Below the pieces are notes generated by a model that made no database searches, was not told the origin of the DNA, and worked only from the letters and a program-made list of their open reading frames with translations. Shown here in pieces: positions 1 to 11,100 of a stretch of DNA of 32,474 nt. Position 1 is the first letter of the stretch, and each line of letters starts with the position of its first letter. Source of the DNA: Streptomyces aureus (lineage in GTDB: Bacteria; Actinomycetota; Actinomycetes; Streptomycetales; Streptomycetaceae). The stretch is from the NCBI RefSeq assembly GCF_001418135.1, contig NZ_LIPQ01000251.1, positions 1-32,474 of the forward strand, written 5' to 3'. The position numbers and the translations under genes are program-made.

Positions 1-69
1 GCGCGTCGCCTCCGCCGTGGGAGAGGGAGCCATGGCCGTGATGCTCGTCCACCGGTATCTGGAGCAGTC

Positions 70-73
<4 letters not shown>
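1..73 (+). CDS. Thioredoxin reductase-like FAD oxidoreductase, C-terminal end (partial)
   Basis: Only the last 23 codons are in the window, read from base 2 to a TGA at 71-73. The visible tail (RVASAVGEGAMAVMLVHRYL) matches the conserved C-terminal segment of thioredoxin-reductase-type flavoproteins, where the RVASAVGEG stretch lies near the FAD and is followed by the last helix. The stop overlaps the ATG of the next gene (ATGA), so the two are probably translationally coupled. That oxidoreductase, kinase, zinc finger order supports the call. The catalytic CxxC and the FAD and NADPH motifs lie outside the window, so an alkyl-hydroperoxide-reductase-F-like or ferredoxin/thioredoxin reductase variant cannot be excluded. 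Confidence 0.75.
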
Positions 74-1646
<1,573 letters not shown>

Positions 1647-1650
<4 letters not shown>

Positions 1651-2000
1651 CCGAGATCGAGGGCATCGACCCGAGCGCCCCGCCCAGCGGCCCGGGCTGC
1701 GGGGACTGCGACACGGTGGGCGGCTGGTGGTTCCACCTGCGACGCTGCGCCCAGTGCGGCCACGTCGGCTGCTGCGACTCCTCTCCGGCCCAGCACGCCA
1801 CCGCGCACTGGAAGTCCACCGGACATCCCCTCGTCCAGAGCTTCGAGCCGGGCGAGAGCTGGTTCTGGAACTACGCCACCGACGACCTGTACGACGCCGG
1901 CCCGGCGCTGGCCCCGCCGGACGGCCACCCGGCCGACCAGCCGGCCCCGGGCCCGGCCGACCGCGTCCCGCGGGACTGGCAGCAGCACCTCCACCGCTGA
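1647..2000 (+). CDS. UBP-type zinc finger (ZnF-UBP) domain protein
   Basis: This 117-residue protein starts inside the stop of the kinase gene (ATGA overlap). It is essentially one ZnF-UBP domain. Candidate zinc ligands are Cys18 and Cys21 (GCGDC), Cys34 and Cys37 (CAQC), Cys42 or Cys43, and His50, His54 and His60, followed by the hallmark HPLVQSFEPGESWFWNY segment. In eukaryotes this fold binds the C-terminal Gly-Gly of ubiquitin. Bacteria of this type have no classical ubiquitin, so the partner is unknown. Such genes are sometimes mislabelled as ubiquitin hydrolase, but no protease domain is present. The tail after residue 85 is Pro/Ala-rich and probably disordered. It is the last gene of the operon. 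Confidence 0.88.
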
Positions 2001-2002
2001 GT

Positions 2003-2028
2003 GCCGCCGGCGCCGGCCGTCCGGCGGC
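2003..2028. terminator. Candidate hairpin terminator after the zinc-finger gene
   Basis: A perfect 8-bp GC stem (GCCGCCGG / CCGGCGGC) with a 10-nt loop begins 3 nt after the zinc-finger stop. It lies between convergent genes and has no U-tract, which is common in Streptomyces. Confidence 0.5.
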
Positions 2029-2086
2029 CGTCGATCGCCCCGTCCGCCAGGCGGGACGCGTCGTCGGAGGGAGAAGGAAGGGTGTC

Positions 2087-3586
2087 TCAGTCGACGACGC
2101 GCAGCCGGGTGACGCCCCGGTCGAGCGCCCCGCGGACATGGCCGTTCGGCGCGGTCGCGGTCCGCTGGAGGAAGGCCACGACCTCGGCGGTGACGACCTC
2201 GCCCGGCAGGACGTTGGGGATGCCGGGCGGGTACGCGGCCAGCGTGTCCGCGGAGATCCGTCCGACGGCCCGCTCCGCGGGCAGCACCCGCGTCGGGCTC
2301 AGGAACGCCTCACGGGGCGTGAGCTTCGCGGGGCCGGGTACCGGCAGGTGCGGTACGGCCGCCGGGTCGGTGCCGGATCCGGCGAGCGGGGAGGGCAGGG
2401 TGTGCAGGGCTTCGAGGAACCGGTCGGTGTCGGGGACGAAGCCCGCACCGACCACGGCGACGATCGCCGCGTCGGTCGCCACCTCGACCATGACCTGGTG
2501 GTCCCGGAAGAGCAGCCGCCTGGCTTCGTGCCCCGTGATCCCGCCGGCCCGGGTGTCGAGGGCGATCCGCAGCGGATCGAAGCCGACGACGTCGGGGAAG
2601 CCGGGGAATCCGTCACTCACCACCCTGAACCGGCCAAGCGCGCGCACGACACCGCGGACCCTGTCGGCGGCCGCGACCGAAGCCGCTGTCGCCGCGGCGT
2701 CGGTGGCCAGGCTCCTGCGCGCGAGATCCAGGGACGCGGTCAGCAGGGCACTCGCGCTGGTGGACTGCACCAGCCGGAACGCCCGGTCCACCAGCGCTTC
2801 CAGCCGGTCCGCGAACGGGCCTTCCGCCACGTGCAGCATCGCCGACTGCGTCAGGCTGCCCGCGAGCTTGTGCGTACTGGACGTCACCAGGTCCGCGCCC
2901 AGGGAGAGCGCGCCCGCGGGAAGCCCCGGGTGGAAGCCGAAGTGGGATCCCCATGCCTCGTCGACGATCAGGGGGACGCCCGCGGCATGGGCGGTGTCCG
3001 CGATGGCGCGCACATCGGCGACCGCGCCGAAGTAGCTCGGGGAGACGATGTACACGGCGGCGGCGCCGGGTGTCCGCTCCAGTGCCGCTGCCACGTCCAT
3101 GGCGGTCACGCCGTGGGCGATGCCCTGCTCGGGGTCGACGGAGGGCTGGACGAAGACCGCGTCCATGCCCGAGAGCACGAGCCCGTCGATCACGCTGGAG
3201 TGCACGCTGCGCTGCACGACGAGCGTGCGGCCCAGTGAGGGCGCCACCATCGAGGCGATCTGGTTGCCCTGCGAGGCGCCGTTGGTCAGGAACCAGGTGC
3301 GCCGTGCGCCCCAGGCCTCGGCGGCGAGCGCGAGCGCCTTGTCGAGCGGGGTGTCCGCGCCGAGGTCGATGCCGTCGAGCAGCGGCGGGAAGTCCATGGC
3401 CGTGATCCGCGAGCCGAAGAACCGGGCGAGGTCCGAGCCGGGGGCGGCGGCATGGCCGGGGACGTTCAGCCGCAGCCAGTCCCGTCCGGCGTGGGAGAGC
3501 ACCGCCTCGGCGAAGGGGGCGGTCAGCTGGCCGGAGCCGGGATCGGTGGGGACCGGGGTGCGGTGATCGGTCGTTCGCGTGTTCAC
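2087..3586 (-). CDS. Orn/Lys/Arg-type PLP-dependent decarboxylase
   Basis: This is a 499-residue fold-type I PLP enzyme. It shows the N-terminal PGHAAAPG motif, the LTNGASQGNQ phosphate-binding region, Asp209 in LIVDEAWGSHFG (contacts the PLP ring nitrogen) and the Schiff-base Lys240 in SSTHKLAGSLTQ. The family removes CO2 from basic amino acids to give polyamines such as cadaverine, putrescine or agmatine; the substrate cannot be read from sequence. It is shorter than the roughly 700-residue inducible E. coli enzymes and has no N-terminal wing domain, like the compact group in Gram-positives. The GTG start at 3584-3586 is chosen because similarity begins there; the frame stays open further upstream but runs through the divergent LysR gene. 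The divergent regulator at 3659 is the likely controller. Confidence 0.88.
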   Translation of the reverse strand: MNTRTTDHRTPVPTDPGSGQLTAPFAEAVLSHAGRDWLRLNVPGHAAAPGSDLARFFGSRITAMDFPPLLDGIDLGADTPLDKALALAAEAWGARRTWFLTNGASQGNQIASMVAPSLGRTLVVQRSVHSSVIDGLVLSGMDAVFVQPSVDPEQGIAHGVTAMDVAAALERTPGAAAVYIVSPSYFGAVADVRAIADTAHAAGVPLIVDEAWGSHFGFHPGLPAGALSLGADLVTSSTHKLAGSLTQSAMLHVAEGPFADRLEALVDRAFRLVQSTSASALLTASLDLARRSLATDAAATAASVAAADRVRGVVRALGRFRVVSDGFPGFPDVVGFDPLRIALDTRAGGITGHEARRLLFRDHQVMVEVATDAAIVAVVGAGFVPDTDRFLEALHTLPSPLAGSGTDPAAVPHLPVPGPAKLTPREAFLSPTRVLPAERAVGRISADTLAAYPPGIPNVLPGEVVTAEVVAFLQRTATAPNGHVRGALDRGVTRLRVVD

Positions 3587-3603
3587 CCCGGGAGCCTGAC
3601 AGC

Positions 3604-3619
3604 CCTCAAGCCATTGAGG
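3604..3619. promoter_or_regulatory. Palindrome in the decarboxylase/LysR divergent intergenic region
   Basis: A perfect inverted repeat, CCTCAA-GCCA-TTGAGG, sits 17 bp from the decarboxylase start and 40 bp from the LysR start. LysR-type regulators normally bind an interrupted palindrome between themselves and a divergent target, so this is the best candidate operator. Its spacing differs by 1 from the textbook T-N11-A form, and no binding data exist. Confidence 0.5.
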
Positions 3620-3658
3620 AATGGTGGACTTTTCATGACCCCTCCATAGGATCTCTAT

Positions 3659-4573
3659 ATGCTCGACGTGAGACATCTCCAGGTACTCCGCTCCATCGCC
3701 CAGGAGGGTTCGCTGGCCGCCGCCGGCCGTGCGCTGCACTACAGCCAGCCCACGATCACCCACCATCTGGCGTCCCTGGAAGCGCACTTCAACGCCCGGC
3801 TCGTCCAGCGTGGACCGCGAGGTGCCACCCTGACCGAGCTCGGCGAGACGCTGCTGCCGCACGCCGAGGCCGTGCTCGAACGCCTTCGCCATGCCGAGCT
3901 CGAGGTGCGCAACCTCGCCGAGCACGGCATGCGCACCATCCATATCGGCACCTTCCCCACGGCCGGCGCCCTGCTCCTGGCGCCGGCGGTCAAGCGCCTC
4001 CATCAGCAGGGCGTCCAGATCTCGCTCACCGAAGGCGAACTCCCCCTGCTCCTGCGCGCGTTGCACGCCGGGGAACTCCAGGCCGCCCTCGTCTTCTCCC
4101 AGCCCGGCGACCGCCTCGACCTCGAAGAGGAGGTCGAGGTCCATCCGCTCCTCACCGATCCGCTCCTCCTGGTCATGCCGGCAGACCACCCGTGCGCATC
4201 GCTGGACCGGGTCCCGCTCGCCGATCTGCGCGACACGGCGTGGGTGGGCGCGGCCGACCCGCACGACCCGTGCGATCGCGTACTGGCGTGGGCGTGCGGC
4301 CAGGAGGGCTTCGAGCCGCTGCATGCGATGCGTACGGACGACTACGCGGTGGTCCAGGGCCTCGTGGCCGCCGGGACGGGTGTGGCGCTCGTACCCCGCC
4401 TCGCCCTGGGAGCGCCCCGCCCCGACCTGGTCGTACGCCCGCCGGCCGGACCGGTCCTGGCGCGGGAGATCAGTGTCGCCGTCCTGCGTTCGGCGTCGAA
4501 CGGGGCCGCCCAGGAGCTGGTCTCGGCGTTGCAGGAGCAGGCCGAGCTGATCGCGGGACGCTGGACAGCATGA
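3659..4573 (+). CDS. LysR-family transcriptional regulator
   Basis: This 304-residue protein has the standard LysR layout. An N-terminal winged helix-turn-helix spans about residues 1-60 (LDVRHLQVLRSIAQEGSLAAAGRALHYSQPTIT in two stretches, then HHLASLEAHFNARLVQRGPRGATLTELG). A periplasmic-binding-like effector domain follows from about residue 90 to the end. An AGGA ribosome site lies 7 nt before the ATG. The gene is divergent from the decarboxylase across 72 bp, the classic arrangement for a LysR activator and its target, so its inducer may be a basic amino acid or polyamine, which is inference. A strong bidirectional hairpin follows 3 nt after the stop. Confidence 0.93.
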   Translation: MLDVRHLQVLRSIAQEGSLAAAGRALHYSQPTITHHLASLEAHFNARLVQRGPRGATLTELGETLLPHAEAVLERLRHAELEVRNLAEHGMRTIHIGTFPTAGALLLAPAVKRLHQQGVQISLTEGELPLLLRALHAGELQAALVFSQPGDRLDLEEEVEVHPLLTDPLLLVMPADHPCASLDRVPLADLRDTAWVGAADPHDPCDRVLAWACGQEGFEPLHAMRTDDYAVVQGLVAAGTGVALVPRLALGAPRPDLVVRPPAGPVLAREISVAVLRSASNGAAQELVSALQEQAELIAGRWTA

Positions 4574-4576
4574 CGA

Positions 4577-4601
4577 AGCCCCACCCATGAAGGGTGGGGC
4601 T
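4577..4601. terminator. Bidirectional terminator between LysR and the SUKH gene
   Basis: A perfect 10-bp stem (AGCCCCACCC / GGGTGGGGCT) with a 5-nt ATGAA loop starts 3 nt after the LysR stop and ends 14 nt before the end of the opposing SUKH gene. It can serve both convergent units. Confidence 0.85.
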
Positions 4602-4615
4602 CCGTGGATTCGTTC

Positions 4616-5143
4616 CTAGGGCAGGAACTCGTAGAACGGGCCGTCAGGCGCGCGGTCGCGGTCGCGGACGCACAGCGTCACGTCCCTCCCCTTGAGATAG
4701 GCCAGCAACCACTCGCCGAACGTCATCTCGTAGAGAGTCCACGACGGACTGTCCATCTCCTGGACGACGACGCGCCAGGGCGACGAGGTCTCCTCAGGAA
4801 TGCGAAGGAAAATCATCTCCCCCGTCGTGGCCGTGGCCACCGGCACCAATTCACCGGGTTTCGTCCCTGCCGGATTCGGCAGGAACTCGGCCATGTCCTC
4901 CTCGCCCCAGAATTCGAGCTCCCTCTTGACCATGGTTCCCAGATCATGCAGAAGGTGTCCGGCGGGGTGCTTCAGATACAACTGCCCATTGATCGAGACC
5001 GAACCATAGGCATCCACGATCTCGTGGAAGTCCGCAGGGAATTCGATTCCCAGTTCCCGCTCAAGGCCGATCCACGGAGCGGGATCCGACCAGTTGAACC
5101 GGGGTTCGCCCAACAGGGCCTGTATCTCTGAGAGCGTTGCCAC
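4616..5143 (-). CDS. SMI1/KNR4 (SUKH) family immunity protein
   Basis: This protein is about 175 residues long. SUKH hallmarks are visible: an N-terminal EIQALLGEPRF helix, the WIGLERELGIEFPADFHEIVDAYG segment (the family's strongest motif, E..LG..LP.D...) and a C-terminal FGEWLLAYLKG helix. SUKH proteins are the commonest immunity proteins of bacterial polymorphic toxins and bind nuclease tips directly. The gene starts 10-15 nt after the Rhs toxin stop on the same strand, which makes it the cognate antidote by position. Two consecutive GTGs (5146 and 5143) could start it; 5143 is chosen because it lies 7 nt from an AAGGGG ribosome site, against 4 nt for the other. The codons are visibly more A/T-rich than in surrounding genes, suggesting transfer as a cassette with the toxin tip. 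Confidence 0.88.
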   Translation of the reverse strand: MATLSEIQALLGEPRFNWSDPAPWIGLERELGIEFPADFHEIVDAYGSVSINGQLYLKHPAGHLLHDLGTMVKRELEFWGEEDMAEFLPNPAGTKPGELVPVATATTGEMIFLRIPEETSSPWRVVVQEMDSPSWTLYEMTFGEWLLAYLKGRDVTLCVRDRDRAPDGPFYEFLP

Positions 5144-5156
5144 CACTGGGCCCCTT

Positions 5157-8100
5157 CTAACAGGTCGAGCCGACGCCGGACTGGGAGTTGACCGCCGTGC
5201 ACGAGAACGTTTCCACGATGTCACCCTGCGGTCCGTATGCGGTCATTCCCACCTGGACGAGCGTGGGAACCGCCGAATGCGGGTCTCCGTAGACGGGCAC
5301 GACCGACATGATCAGCTTGTTGTCTCCGGTCAGGTGCTTCCATCCGAAGCGTTCCACCTTGCTCGCCATCCTCCGGTTTGCACTTCCGTGCAATGCAACC
5401 AGGTTCTTGACATCCTGACCCGTGCCCTTCCCCCAATAACCTATCAGGTGGCCCGCCTGCGGCTCTCCGCCTCCTGCCGCGATTTCTCCCATTCCGTCCG
5501 GCTGGACGGAAGGCTCGCATTCGGGGCACCTCGGCAGCCCGCCCGCACCGGTGCGCGACCTGCGGTCGGCCTTGGTGAGGAACGCGAAGGCGCCGGTCGC
5601 CCTGCATCCCTTGTTGCCCTGGTGGTCCGTGTACTCCTCCAGGCCGCCGTAGATCCGTCCGCCGTCGATCAGCGGAGTCGGGTCGCACGTGGGGTTGTTG
5701 GTGTCGGTGGTCCGCGGCGCGGGCCTGGGCGCGGGGCCCGGCGACGGGTTGGGGGTGGGGCCGGGCCGCGGTTCGTCGGACGAGTCGCTCGACGTGGTGT
5801 CGGCGGCGGACGGCATCAGCATGCTGCCGAGCGCCGCTCCCGCGTCGGCCAGGTTCTGCTGGCCCTCCGGTGTCGCCGCGTACAGCGCCGTGACGAGTGC
5901 CGCCCCCGCCCAGTAGATGGCCGGGATCGCGAAGACGAAGTGGCCGTCCAGCTCGACGAGGCTGGTGGGGTTGCCGCCGGTGAAGGCGTAGCGGTTGCTG
6001 GTGTACGGGTCCGCGCCCAGCTTCATGTCGGCGAGGGCGCCGTTGTACATGTCGCGGCTGGTGAAGCGGTTGAGGCCCGGGCTGTAGTCCCGGAAGCCCA
6101 TGTCGTACGTGCCGGACTGGGCGTCCCAGCGCTTGGCGTTGAAGCGGTAGGGGTTGTACTCCTCCTTGTCCGGCCGGGCGGCCTCGGGCTTGTCGATGCC
6201 GGTGAACTCGGTGGCGTCGTTGTTGCCGTAGGCGGTGTAGCCGTAGGTGGCCCTGGCGTCGCCGTTCTCGTCGGTCAGCGTCTCGACGTCGGTGTGGCTG
6301 TTGTAGCCGTAGTAGCCGTCCTCGGTCGTGCCGTCCGTGTTGTGCTTGGTCTGCGACAGACGCTCGCCCCACGGGCTGTACTGGAACGACTTGGTCAGTG
6401 CGCCGGCGACCTTCTCGTCGAGGACCTCACCGGACAGGCCGAGGTACTCGAATTCGGTGGTCTTGCCGTCCGACGTCTTCGACGCGGTGCGGTCCAGCGG
6501 GTCGAAGGTGTATGTCGTCGACTTCATCGCGCCGCCGGCGCCCGTCTTCCGGGACTCCACGACGTGGTCGAAGCCGTCGTAGACGGTCCGCTCGACGACC
6601 TTGCCGCCGGAACTCACCGACTGCTGGCGTCCGAAGGGGTCGTAGGCGTACTGGGCGCCGACGCCCGCCGTCGTCGAGGTCAGCAGCCGGTTCCGGTCGT
6701 ACTGGAACGTGGTGCCGACACCCTTGACGGTCTGGCTGATGACGTTGGCGTTGTCGTCGTGGGTGTACGTCTCCGTGCCCGCGCCGTTGCCCGTCTTGAC
6801 CGACCTGGTCAGCCGGTCGGCCGGGTCGTAGGTGAAGTCCGTCGTGGAGTCGAGGTACGCCGAGCGGTTGTCGGCGTTCATCTTCTTCGCGGCGTCCCGC
6901 GCCTTGTTGCCGTTGGCGTCGTAGGCGTAGGTGTGGGAGGCGACGAGCGTGGTGCCGTCCGCCTTCTTCTCCGTCGTCGACTTCAGTGCGCCGTCGAGGT
7001 AGTAGGTGTAGTCGACGGTGTTGCCGTTGGCCTTGGTCTCCCTCAGCTTCTGGGCACGGTCCGTGTAGGTGTACGACGTCACCTTGGGGTCGGTGTCCGT
7101 GGCGGACTTGCCGACGGACACCGTCCTGACCTTCTCGCGGAGGTCGTAGGTGTACCGGGAGAACTGGCTGGGGTGGGTGACCGTCTCGGACTGGCCGTTG
7201 GCGTCGTACGTGTAGGACGTCGCCTTCTTCTCGGCCCCGGCCAGCGACTCCGTCACCTTCCGGACCTGGTTGAGGCCGGTGTAGGTGATGGCGTAGCCGT
7301 CGATCTTCGCCCCCGAGGACGAGTCGCCGATCGCGGTGAGGTTGCCGTTGACGTCGTACGTGTAGTCGAAGGTCCGCTTCTCGGTGTCGGTCTCCGCGGA
7401 GTCGTCACGGACCAGCTTGATTCCGTCCGCGACGACGACGCCGGCGCTGTTCTGCTCCAGCTTCAGCTTGGTGTCCTCGCCCTGCTTGAGGGCGTAGCTG
7501 CCGAGGCTGACCCAGGTGCCGCTGCCGGTGTTCTGGTCCTTGGTGACCGCCGGTTCGGTGGTCGTGCCGTGGCTGAGCGTGTACTTCGCGGTCGTCGCGG
7601 CGCCCGTGACCCTCGGGTACCGCACGTACGCGGTGTACGTGCCGTCCTCGGGGACGTCGAGCGCCCATGTGAAGGCGTCGGTGCCGGCGCCGGCCGCGTG
7701 GGTGCGGTGGTCGTAGCCCTGCTGCCCCGTGATGTTCCCGGTGGCCCAGGTGCCCGTGGCGGAGGTGTGCTGGGTGTCGGAGTTGTCCGCCAGGACGACC
7801 GACCTGCCCACCGGAACGCCGTCGTCGGAGCGGGACCTGACCTTGCCGTCGGGGTAGAACGACCAGGTCATCGTGCGGTTGGAGGAGCCACCCGCCGAGG
7901 TCAGCGTCCGGGCCGTCTGCTGTCCCACGTCGTTGTAGTCGTAGGTGGTGGCGATGTCCCACGGGTCCGTGGAGCTCTTCGTCCAGCCGTTGTCGAAGTA
8001 CTCGAAGACGGTGTCGTTCCGGACGGTCTGGCCCTCCGAGGGCGGCATCGAGGTCTTCGCGACCCGGCCCGCGGCGTCGTACACGGTCTCGGTGTAGACA

Positions 8101-11100
8101 TCGGGGTCGTTGTGGCGGGCGTCCGCGGGGTCGTACGGCTGGTACCGGCGCTTGGGCCGGTTCAGCGCGTCGTACTCGGTGCGGGCGGTGAACGCCGTGG
8201 TCGTGCCCGCCTCGACGGCACGCGGGGTGATCACCTTGGTGGTGTTGCCGACCTGGTCGTACTCGTACCGGGTCGTGCGGTAGGTGATCGGCGAGGTGCC
8301 GCTGCGCGGGATCCTCACCTCGGTCTGCTTGCCGCGCTCGTCGTAGCTGACGAGCGTGGTGTTGTTCTCGGCGTCCGTCGTGGAGACGACCAGGGAGTCC
8401 TTGTCGTAGGTCTTCCTGGTGGTCTTGCCGGCGGCGTCCGTGACCGCGGTGACCCGGTGGTTCAGGTCGTAGGCGGACAGGGTGCTGTAGTCGGCCGTGT
8501 CGGCCGTGGCGTTCTTCTTCGGGTCGATGACCTTGGTGGTGTTGCCCGCGTTGTCGTACTCGTAGCTGACCTTGTCGCCGTTCGCGTTGGTGACGGAGGT
8601 GAGCTGGTAGATCTCGTTGTAGTGGTTGGTCGTGACGAAGTCCGTCGCGTCCGCGGTGGTCAGCGTGCCCTTCGGCTCGGTCGTCGTCCTGAGGTTGCCG
8701 ACCTTGTCGTAGGTGTACGTCGTCCGCCGCTCGTCCGACGTGGCGGTGTACTTCGGCTCGGTCGCCGAGGTCATCTGGTCGGCGGCGTCGTACACCGCGG
8801 TGGACACGGCGCCGTTGGGCGCCGTCGACGTGGTGACGTTGTCGTTGGCGTCGTACACGGGCGCGGGAGCGGTGATCAGGTCACCGGTGGCCTGGTCCTT
8901 GGGCTCGGTCTTGACCAGCGGACGCCCGAAGGTGTCGTAGGTCTGGGTGATCTTCTTGCCCAGCGCGTCGGTGACCTCGGTGACCTGGCCGCGCTCGTCG
9001 TAGACGAAGGTCGACGCGTTGTTCAGCGCGTCCGTCATCGTCCTCGGGAAGCCCGTGGGCCCGAAGTCGCTGTTCGTGTCCGCGTTGCCGTTGGCGTCGG
9101 TCGCCCGGGTCAGCTGGCCGTACGCGTCGTACTCGTACGTCGTGGTGTAGTCACCGGCGACGGTCGTGGTGGCGACGCCCTTGGGGTCGGTGACCGTCTT
9201 CAGGTTGCCGAAGGTGTCGTAGGCGAACTGCCACTTCCGGCCCTCGGGAGAGGTCTTGGTGAAGAGATCGGCCGAGTAGCCGTCGGCACGGGTCTGGTAC
9301 ACGTACCGGGTGGAGTTCGCCGGATGGACGCCCGGAGCGCAGTCGGAGGCGGGCGGCACGCCCGCCTTGTTGTTCTCCGCGTCGCGCTTCCAGAGCGGGT
9401 ACCCCGTCTTCTGGTCGTAGCAGTACGCGGTCTTGGCGCCGTTGTTCTCCTCCGTGTACGTGACGTTGTTGTCGGCGTCCCAGGCGAGCTTCATCGTCTG
9501 CGACGTGGCGTTCGTCGACTGGACGGCGCGGCCGAAGTCGTCGGTGACGTAGTCGGTGGCACGCGACTCGGCGTCGGTGACCTTCGTGTCGGTGAACTTG
9601 GGGTTGCCGGCGTTCGCCGCGTACACGAAGCCCGTGGAGCCCTGGAGACGGTCGGTGATCGTCTTGGTCCACCAGTGGTACTTCGGGTCGTCCCCGGTCC
9701 GCGGGAAGTTGTACACCAGCGCCGTGGCGTTGCCGCGCGGGTCGGTGGCCTTGACGAGCTTGACGTTCTTGTTGCCCTGGGTGGCGTCGTACTCGAAGCC
9801 GAAGACCTTCGGCTGGGTGGAGCCCGCGCCGTCGGTGATCCTGGTGAGCAGGCCCTTGTCGGAGTAGTCGAAGGTGACCTTGCGGCCCGAGATGTCGGTC
9901 AGCGACTTGACGTGGTCGATGATCTTCGGGTTGCCGCTGTCGGCCTTGGAGTAGTAGTCGAGCGTCAGCGACTGGCGGCCCGCCGGGTCGGTGATGTACT
10001 TGAGGAACTTGGTCGGCTTGTTGTTGGACTTGCGTTCCTCGTACGTGTACGTCTGCGTGTTGCCGTTCTTCTCGACCAGCGACGTCAGGTAGCCGTCGCA
10101 GCCGAAGACGAACCGTGTGCCGTCCGGACGGGTCATCGTCCAGGCGTCGGGGACCGGGTCCCTGAGGGGCGTGCAGTCCAGACCGGGCTTGGCCGTCAGC
10201 TTGTAGTGGACGCCGGCCGGGGCCTTCCAGGAGCCGTCGGGCTGCTCGCGGAAGACATGGGTCGTGCCGTCGCCGTCGGGGAGCCTGATCTCGGTGGGGT
10301 GCGGCTTGGGGTGGAACTCCAGCGGCGCGCCGAGCCTGATGGGGCCGGCCGCCTGGAAGGACCAGCCGGGGCCGGAGACCGTGTCCGAGGTGTCGAGGCT
10401 GTTGTAGGCGAACCGGGCGAAGGTGGTGACACCGCGACCGGGGTTGGTGAAGGCGTTGTACTGCCAGACGGTGTTGCCGGAGGCCGTGTTGTTCATGACG
10501 GTCGAGCCGGCGCCGGTGTTCTTGCCCGTGTAGGAGTAGAACTTCTCCATGCCGAGCTGGTTGGAGGTCGGGTCCTCCACCGCCACGTTCTGCTTGAGGC
10601 CCGGGACGCCGGCGGTGCCCGAGGCCCACGTGCCGGTCGTCTTGTTGTAGACGTCCCAGGTCAGGACGTAGTCGGTGCGCTTGTTGCCGTTGTCCGAGTT
10701 GATCGGCGTCCTGACCGTCGCCTGCAGGCCGACCGAGCCGCCGGGCGCGACGTCGGAGGGCAGTGCGGTCTGGGCCTGGTTGCCGCCGTTGGTGACGTCG
10801 GTGCCGTCCGGGAGGGCCCACCGGTAGGTGAGGACCTGGTCGGCGGCGTTCCACCTCGACGCCGTGGTGTTGGTGAGGGTGAAGTCGACGGTGTAGTCGG
10901 TGTTCGGGGTCATCCGCGCCGGGGTCTGCGGCGCGTAGTAGGTCGACTCGGTGGTGGAGTCGATGTACGTGACCACGATCCTCGGGCGGAGGCGCTGCTC
11001 GGTTCCCTCGGAGGACAGGAAAAGGGTCCGCTCCTGGGCGGCGGCCTCGTCGGCCGTCCTGATGGCCACGCCCTGCTGGGAGGCGGGGGTGGTGACCCAG

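Noticed and set aside
3587..4588. N-terminal extension of the decarboxylase frame through the LysR gene
   Set aside because: It would overlap the whole LysR gene on the other strand; family similarity begins after the GTG at 3586.
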